Of a stretch of DNA of 64,000 nucleotides, positions 59,584 to 64,000 are shown in pieces. The notes beneath the pieces were generated by a model, which worked only from the letters and a program-made list of their open reading frames with translations, did not search any database and was not told the origin of the DNA. This DNA is from Nostoc sp. KVJ3 (GTDB lineage: Bacteria; Cyanobacteriota; Cyanobacteriia; Cyanobacteriales; Nostocaceae). Location of the stretch: the NCBI RefSeq assembly GCF_026127265.1, contig NZ_WWFG01000006.1:62001-126000 (forward strand), read 5' to 3'. Position numbers and translations under genes: made by a program. How positions within the stretch are numbered: the first letter of the stretch is position 1; each line of letters starts with the position of its first letter.

Positions 59584-60909
59584 ATGGGACTGAAATTCAA
59601 ATTTATGCGAATTAATCGTTTAACCTATGAACCTTCAATCCGTATTGGTATCGTTGGTGCTGGATGTACTGGTTTAACGGCTGCCGAAGAATTACGTGAT
59701 CTTGGATATAAAAATATCACCATCATTGATGCCAAAAACCGCGTAGGTGGTAAAACATATTCAATTAAGTATGCAGACCCAAGTCTTCAAACCCGTGGTA
59801 TTTACGAGGGTGGAACTGTTTGGATCTTACCCAGCCCCTTGTACAAAAAATATAGAAAAAGGTATGGGATTTCTCCATCGCTTCATGTGATGCCACGGGT
59901 GCAAATATTTGACTTAGCTACTGGCAAAGTTACTAGTCCGTTTTTAGTGGAGTCCAAACATTCTTTATTGGACCGACTCTGGCAGTTGAGGAAATTTTTC
60001 CAAGAATTAGACAAGTATACTCGGTATTCAGATCCAGGCTATATCAATCCTGCTTACCGAGGTATGAATGAATCCTCGCCTCAGTGGTTTAACAAACAGG
60101 GTTTGGATTTTATTCGAGATGCTTTAATGCCGATTGCGAATGCGGCACAATTTGGACATCTGGAACAAGAAGCTTCTACTGCTTATGTGATTCGGCTACT
60201 GGCATTATTTAACCGTTGCAATTTCCTGAAAAAATTGGTTCTGAATATGCCTCAATTGCAAGAAGGGAATCAAGAATTATGGAATCGTTTAGCGGCCTCC
60301 CATAACTTGTGTCTAGGACAAACTATTGAGCGTGTTTCTCGCGGTCAAACAATTTTGGTCAAGACTGCCTCAAATCAATGGGAATTCGAGCATTTAATTT
60401 GGACTGCTCCTGTAGATGACTTTCTTGGCGTAGCTGATGCTTCTCTTGAAGAAGCAGAGATTTTTTCTAGGGTACGTACCATTAAAAGAGCAGTTATTAC
60501 CTGTAAAGTAGAGGGTTTACCTGCAAACATTTTCTACGTAATCAGAAATACTTTAAATCAGCCTTTACCAACTAGTTATCCATTAGCTATCTACGAGGTT
60601 GATCCAGGCAGTAAAATCTACAATTTTTATCCATTCATGGATGAAACGACAACTGTTGAAGAGTTGGAAAGCAACGTAGCCGATTGTGTCAAAAAGCTTG
60701 GAGGTACTCAAGTGACACCTATGGGGCAACCCCTAATTTGGAAGTGGTTCTCTCATTTTTCAGCCGAAGACCTCAAGGATGGTATTTATCAACGATTAGA
60801 GATGTTGCAGGGTAATCAAAACACCTACTTTGCTAATGAAATGACTGCTGGGGTGAGTGTACCTTATTGTATGGAATATGCGGCTTATTTAGTGGAACGC
60901 TTCTTTTAA
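59584..60909 (+). CDS. FAD-dependent amine oxidase/fatty-acid isomerase-like flavoprotein
   Basis: 441 residues (or 434 from the internal ATG). The dinucleotide site IGIVGAGCTGLTAAEELRDL lies near residues 20-40, followed by IIDAKNRVGGKTYS and EGGTVWIL, the FAD-binding pattern of the amine oxidase/monoamine oxidase superfamily. The layout is like the polyunsaturated fatty acid isomerases. The substrate is open. It starts divergently from the AAA operon and heads a redox-gene cluster with GST and P450. Confidence 0.8.
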   Translation: MGLKFKFMRINRLTYEPSIRIGIVGAGCTGLTAAEELRDLGYKNITIIDAKNRVGGKTYSIKYADPSLQTRGIYEGGTVWILPSPLYKKYRKRYGISPSLHVMPRVQIFDLATGKVTSPFLVESKHSLLDRLWQLRKFFQELDKYTRYSDPGYINPAYRGMNESSPQWFNKQGLDFIRDALMPIANAAQFGHLEQEASTAYVIRLLALFNRCNFLKKLVLNMPQLQEGNQELWNRLAASHNLCLGQTIERVSRGQTILVKTASNQWEFEHLIWTAPVDDFLGVADASLEEAEIFSRVRTIKRAVITCKVEGLPANIFYVIRNTLNQPLPTSYPLAIYEVDPGSKIYNFYPFMDETTTVEELESNVADCVKKLGGTQVTPMGQPLIWKWFSHFSAEDLKDGIYQRLEMLQGNQNTYFANEMTAGVSVPYCMEYAAYLVERFF

Positions 60910-60914
60910 GAGTT

Positions 60915-61090
60915 GACATACTTCTCAAAGTTGCGGGTAATTCGGGGTAGAATCCGGGGTTTGACTTTTTGCAGGAGTGTTGGAATGATGACCCTGCGAA
61001 AGCAGCTTGTGATCAAGAAGTTACTGGCGAAGTTTCCCCAGTGGGGAATTGCGATTGTTGATGGGGTGTTGTTTAATTGGGAGGGGTAGC
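60915..61090 (+). pseudogene. Decayed copy 2 of the C-terminal module at 53.9-54.2 kb
   Basis: CTCAAAGTTGCGGG...TTTGACTTTTTGCAGGAG...TGGAATGATGACCC reads LLKVAGNSG-stop-NPGFDF LQECWNDD, closely matching the end of the protein at 53274-54164, with CAG changed to TAG and a frameshift further on. It is a fragment left by duplication. Confidence 0.75.
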
Positions 61091-61162
61091 GATTGTAATG
61101 GTCTGAATGTACAGTAAATAAGTTGATTTACCAAGTCCTGCACAATATAAAAAGTTATTTCC

Positions 61163-61843
61163 ATGCTGAAACTTTATCATTCTCCCACGTCTCCAAACTC
61201 TCGTCGTGTATGGATTGCGTTATTGGAAAAAGGGCTGGAGTTTGAATTGGTAGAAGTCAAACTGGATGGGGAACAATTCAGCCCAGAGTTCATAGAAATA
61301 AACCCTTTTCATCACGTTCCAGTTCTAGTAGTAGATGATGACTTCAGAATTGTAGAATCCCTGGCGATCCTAGATTACTTAGAGGCAAAATATCCCATAC
61401 CAGCCCTGATGCCCAGTGATGCCCAGGTGATAGCAAGTGTAAGAATGGTAGCAATGATTACTGTTAATGAGTTAATGACTGCCATCGCTCCACTTTTCTC
61501 TATTTTTTTAGGTTTACCTATAAAGGAGCCAGAAAAAATTAAGATTGCATTGGATAAAGTATCAACAGTGCTAACTTTCTTAGAAAGTCTACTTGGTGAT
61601 AATCTTTATTTTGCTGGGGAACACCTGACTTTAGCAGAAGTAGTTGCGGGGACTGTGATCCCTCAGTTATCTAGTATGAGTGTATCCTTGGATGACTATC
61701 CCAAATTGAATATTTGGTGTGAACGTTTAATGAAACGTGCTGCATGGATTATAACTCAGCCTAGTTTAGAGGCGTTGGAAGTAGTTAAGACACGACACAA
61801 GGTTGCTATCGCCCAGCAACAAGTCTCTAAAAATAACTTATAA
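61163..61843 (+). CDS. Glutathione S-transferase
   Basis: 226 residues with an N-terminal thioredoxin-like domain (LYHSPTSPNSRRVWIALLEK, FHHVPVLVVDDDFRIVESLA with the cis-Pro and the ES pair that holds the glutathione gamma-glutamyl group) and a helical C-terminal domain with LAEVVAGTVIPQL. It conjugates glutathione to electrophiles in the cytoplasm. Its neighbours are a flavoprotein and a P450, so a shared role in oxidative detoxification is likely. Confidence 0.93.
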   Translation: MLKLYHSPTSPNSRRVWIALLEKGLEFELVEVKLDGEQFSPEFIEINPFHHVPVLVVDDDFRIVESLAILDYLEAKYPIPALMPSDAQVIASVRMVAMITVNELMTAIAPLFSIFLGLPIKEPEKIKIALDKVSTVLTFLESLLGDNLYFAGEHLTLAEVVAGTVIPQLSSMSVSLDDYPKLNIWCERLMKRAAWIITQPSLEALEVVKTRHKVAIAQQQVSKNNL

Positions 61844-61941
61844 GAAGACACAAAATCCGACCTGCCTGTACTAAAAGGAAGGAAGAAAGAAAAATCGTCA
61901 GATGAGGCGATTGTAGCTTTGTCAAATGTGAACTTGTGGGT

Positions 61942-62003
61942 ATGGAAAAACTCAAAGTGGCAGGCAGTTCAGGATAGAATCAGGGCTTTAAGTTCTTGCA
62001 ACG
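61942..62003 (+). pseudogene. Decayed copy 3 of the same C-terminal module
   Basis: GAAAAACTCAAAGTGGCAGG followed by GGATAGAATCAGGGC and TTTAAGTTCTTGCAACG reads EKLKVAGSSG-stop-NQGFKFLQ, the third and shortest match to the tail of the protein at 53274-54164. Confidence 0.6.
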
Positions 62004-62014
62004 TTTTCATGTTG

Positions 62015-63367
62015 TTAGCTGTAGCGCCTCCAAAACTTGACTTTCAAACCATCCCTTGGACGAGAAAATGGTAGTACTAAGCGTTCTAGATTTTGTCCAG
62101 GAAGTATTTCCCATTCATAGTCACGGATCAATAATACGGCAAACAGTTTCATTTCTAACCGAGCAAACTCTTTACCTAAACATTCTCGAATTCCACCACC
62201 AAAAGGAATATAGCTTCCAACCCTTTGTTTGTCTTGAATGGATTCAGATGCAAAACGTTGTGGGTCAAATTGTTGAGATTGAGCGTAAACATTCTCGTCT
62301 TGATGAGTTTCCTGAATTTGGTAAAATACGTCCCAGCCTTGGGGGATACGGTATCCAGCAAACTCACTTTCCTTAAGTACTTTACGCGAACCGCTACGAA
62401 CGACTGGAGGCAGTATTCGTAGGACTTCCTTTAGCACAAGCTCTAGATAGGTCATTTGCTTAAGACATTCTGGTGTCAGCAGTTGTGCGTGTCCAATTTT
62501 CGCTTGTTCCAGACGTGCTGTTTGCCACACCTGTGGATGTTGAGCTAACAATAAACATAAGGAAGTTAGTGCTGATGTTAAAGTTTCGTGTCCAGCAACA
62601 AGCATTGCTAACACGTTATCTTTCACGTCCTCAATGCTCAGACGATTCCCTTCCTCATCTTGTGCAAGTAATAGAATTCCTAAAACATCTCGATGGGCAA
62701 TAGGTTGTTTTTGACGTTGAACAATTAACTGATCAAATTGCACAAGAAGCTGCTCTCGCGCACGAACTGCACGAGCAAACTTGCTTAGAGGAAATTGAAT
62801 CGGAATAGATAATAATCCATTACTCCAAGCCTCGTAAATTTTTTCCAAGTTCTCATTTGCGGCATTATCAACACCTATAAACAACCTACAGGCAATATCA
62901 AGTGTGTATTTTTTCAGTTCAGGATACCAAGTGAAAGTTTTCATCTCTTCCCATTTATGCAGATAACGATGGGTCAACTGTTCCATTGTTTTGGCATAAT
63001 CAGCTAACGCTCTTGGCTCAAAGGACTTGAACAAGTGTTTACGAAGTTTTTGGTGAGTAGTACCTGTCTTGACTCCAATTGAGTTGGCTCCTAGTAGCAC
63101 CTCAAAACTTGTAGTATTAGTCATCTCAAATCGCTGACTTTCATTAGTGAATAGGAAACGTGTGGCATCTGCCCCAATTAAGACAATCGTTGGGCGACCA
63201 AATAGATGGGTTTTGAAGACTGCTCCATATTGCTTTTGTCGCTGCCCAATAAAACGTGCTGGCTCTTGCAAATAACTAATAGATTCGCCAATGATGGGCA
63301 AACCGAAGCGACCAGGGGGTAATGGCAGTGTTCGTCCGCTTGAAAAGCTAGTCATGTTTTTTCTCAC
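62015..63367 (-). CDS. Cytochrome P450, CYP120-like
   Basis: 450 residues. The heme-binding loop SYIPFGGGIRECLGKEFARL (Cys near 396) is clear, together with the I-helix MLVAGHETLTSAL, the ExxR motif in LVLKEVLRILPP and the PERF-like FDPQRF. The N terminus LPLPPGRFGLPIIGESISYL without a membrane anchor suits soluble cyanobacterial P450s such as CYP120, which hydroxylates retinoids. A palindromic operator lies in its promoter, next to a divergent TetR gene, so it is probably induced by the TetR ligand. Confidence 0.93.
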   Translation of the reverse strand: MRKNMTSFSSGRTLPLPPGRFGLPIIGESISYLQEPARFIGQRQKQYGAVFKTHLFGRPTIVLIGADATRFLFTNESQRFEMTNTTSFEVLLGANSIGVKTGTTHQKLRKHLFKSFEPRALADYAKTMEQLTHRYLHKWEEMKTFTWYPELKKYTLDIACRLFIGVDNAANENLEKIYEAWSNGLLSIPIQFPLSKFARAVRAREQLLVQFDQLIVQRQKQPIAHRDVLGILLLAQDEEGNRLSIEDVKDNVLAMLVAGHETLTSALTSLCLLLAQHPQVWQTARLEQAKIGHAQLLTPECLKQMTYLELVLKEVLRILPPVVRSGSRKVLKESEFAGYRIPQGWDVFYQIQETHQDENVYAQSQQFDPQRFASESIQDKQRVGSYIPFGGGIRECLGKEFARLEMKLFAVLLIRDYEWEILPGQNLERLVLPFSRPRDGLKVKFWRRYS

Positions 63368-63389
63368 TTTTGAGTGAATAGAAGTTATA

Positions 63390-63410
63390 TTTACGATACG
63401 GTATCGTAAA
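63390..63410. promoter_or_regulatory. TetR-type operator
   Basis: TTTACGATAC-G-GTATCGTAAA is a palindrome with perfect 10-bp arms around a single G, 23 bases before the P450 start and 70 bases before the divergent TetR start. It is very probably the TetR protein's binding site, covering the P450 promoter. Confidence 0.85.
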
Positions 63411-63480
63411 ATATAAGAGAAGTCAACTCAATAACTGTTTGCAAGTTGTTTAAATACCGATGCCTTGAGATGATAATTGC

Positions 63481-64000
63481 ATGAATAAACCCGCGAAAAA
63501 TCTGCCAGGACGACCTCGTAACCTTCAATCTCATCAAGCCATTCTACAAGCAAGCTTGGAACTACTATCAGAAGTAGGATATGAACGTACAAGTATTGAC
63601 GCAATTGCAGTCCGTGCAGGGGTTAGTAAACCCACTATTTACCGACGCTACAAAGGTAAAGAAGAACTGATTGCATCGGCAATAGAAAGTTTTAGAGAAG
63701 AAGTTATTATCCCTGATACTGGTCATCTTTGGGATGATATTGATGCTCTGATTGAGAATGCCGCGCAAGTTACACTTAGTCCTTTGGGACGGCAGACTGT
63801 TGCCATGATTATCAGTAGTGCCTCAACTAGTCCTCAATTTGCTGAAATTTATTGGACAAAATATCTGCAACCTCGACGGCAAGCTTTTGCTGTTGTAATT
63901 GAACGAGCAAAAGTCAGAAATGAAGTTCACGCAGATTTAGATCCTAGTTTAGTTTTTGATATGATGAGTGGAATTATGCTTTATGCACAAATTTTTCAAC
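63481..64000 (+). CDS. TetR-family repressor, runs off the window end
   Basis: The first 173 residues are present, and the frame is open at the last base. The N-terminal HTH is typical: QAILQASLELLSEVGYERTS, then IDAIAVRAGVSKPTIYRRYK and GKEELIASAIE. The partial C-terminal domain shows PQFAEIYWTKYLQPRRQAFA, as in the TetR_C_11-like group. It is divergent from the P450 gene, with a shared palindrome, so it probably represses the P450 and itself. Confidence 0.92.
   Translation, partial: MNKPAKNLPGRPRNLQSHQAILQASLELLSEVGYERTSIDAIAVRAGVSKPTIYRRYKGKEELIASAIESFREEVIIPDTGHLWDDIDALIENAAQVTLSPLGRQTVAMIISSASTSPQFAEIYWTKYLQPRRQAFAVVIERAKVRNEVHADLDPSLVFDMMSGIMLYAQIFQ

Noticed and set aside
1..64000. tRNA or rRNA genes
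   Set aside because: No cloverleaf-like or rRNA sequence was noticed, but this was by eye; a tRNAscan-SE or Rfam run would settle it.

Overview
The window looks like part of a large plasmid, or a plasmid-like accessory region, of a filamentous heterocystous cyanobacterium of the Nostoc/Anabaena type. The grounds are the frequent HIP1 octamer GCGATCGC, AT-rich spacers, cyanobacterial families (Uma2/DUF820, GUN4, CYP120-like P450, group-2-like sigma factor), two partition loci, many insertion sequences and no ribosomal, tRNA or core metabolic genes. The taxon is inferred from gene content only.

Layout. 0-7.2 kb: a very large gene with an RNA-polymerase-like DYDGD metal motif, cut in two by an ISKra4-type element (3003-4926), and a translationally coupled partner gene. 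7.3-13.3 kb: accessory metabolism (Uma2 nuclease, a LysR gene with an in-frame stop, SDR and F420-type reductases, a cytokinin-dehydrogenase-like flavoprotein). 13.5-17.6 kb: SWIM protein plus an SNF2 helicase split by one amber codon. 17.7-21.6 kb: maintenance region with a ParM-like actin and small partner, ParA and a repeat-rich partner, and a 110-bp tandem array. 21.8-27.5 kb: a methyltransferase/strawberry-notch helicase of about 1426 aa, cut by an IS4-type element. 27.6-34 kb: sigma factor, small proteins, a second Uma2, a TnpB/omega-RNA remnant and an AIPR-like gene cut by an IS630 element. 34-38.3 kb: hydrolase, DUF1186 fragment, secreted phosphoesterase. 38.6-42.8 kb: a compact reverse-strand operon of small membrane and soluble proteins around an FtsK/HerA/T4CP-like ATPase and an HNH protein. 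43-46.8 kb: RHH and HTH proteins, an SRPBCC protein, a repeat cluster, a GNAT pair, an SDR. 47-52 kb: a long reverse-strand series of small unknown genes with an ERF annealing protein, ending at a second IS630 copy. 53-59.3 kb: an unknown protein with palindromes in its coding sequence, a DUF6615-like putative nuclease, and two adjacent AAA ATPases, one fused to GUN4. 59.6-64 kb: flavin amine oxidase/isomerase, GST, P450 and a divergent TetR gene with a clear palindromic operator.

Main result of reading across features: three elements of different IS families each sit inside a gene with intact target duplications, and removing the element with one duplication copy restores an uninterrupted frame each time: about 1375 aa (polymerase-like), 1426 aa (methyltransferase-helicase) and 412 aa (AIPR-like). 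Together with in-frame stops in the LysR gene, the SNF2 gene and one IS630 transposase, this points to recent, ongoing decay of an accessory replicon. The most likely undescribed system is the polymerase-like protein with its coupled partner; the ParA locus flanked by 110-bp repeats and the AAA/AAA-GUN4 pair come next. No replication initiator or relaxase was recognised here.
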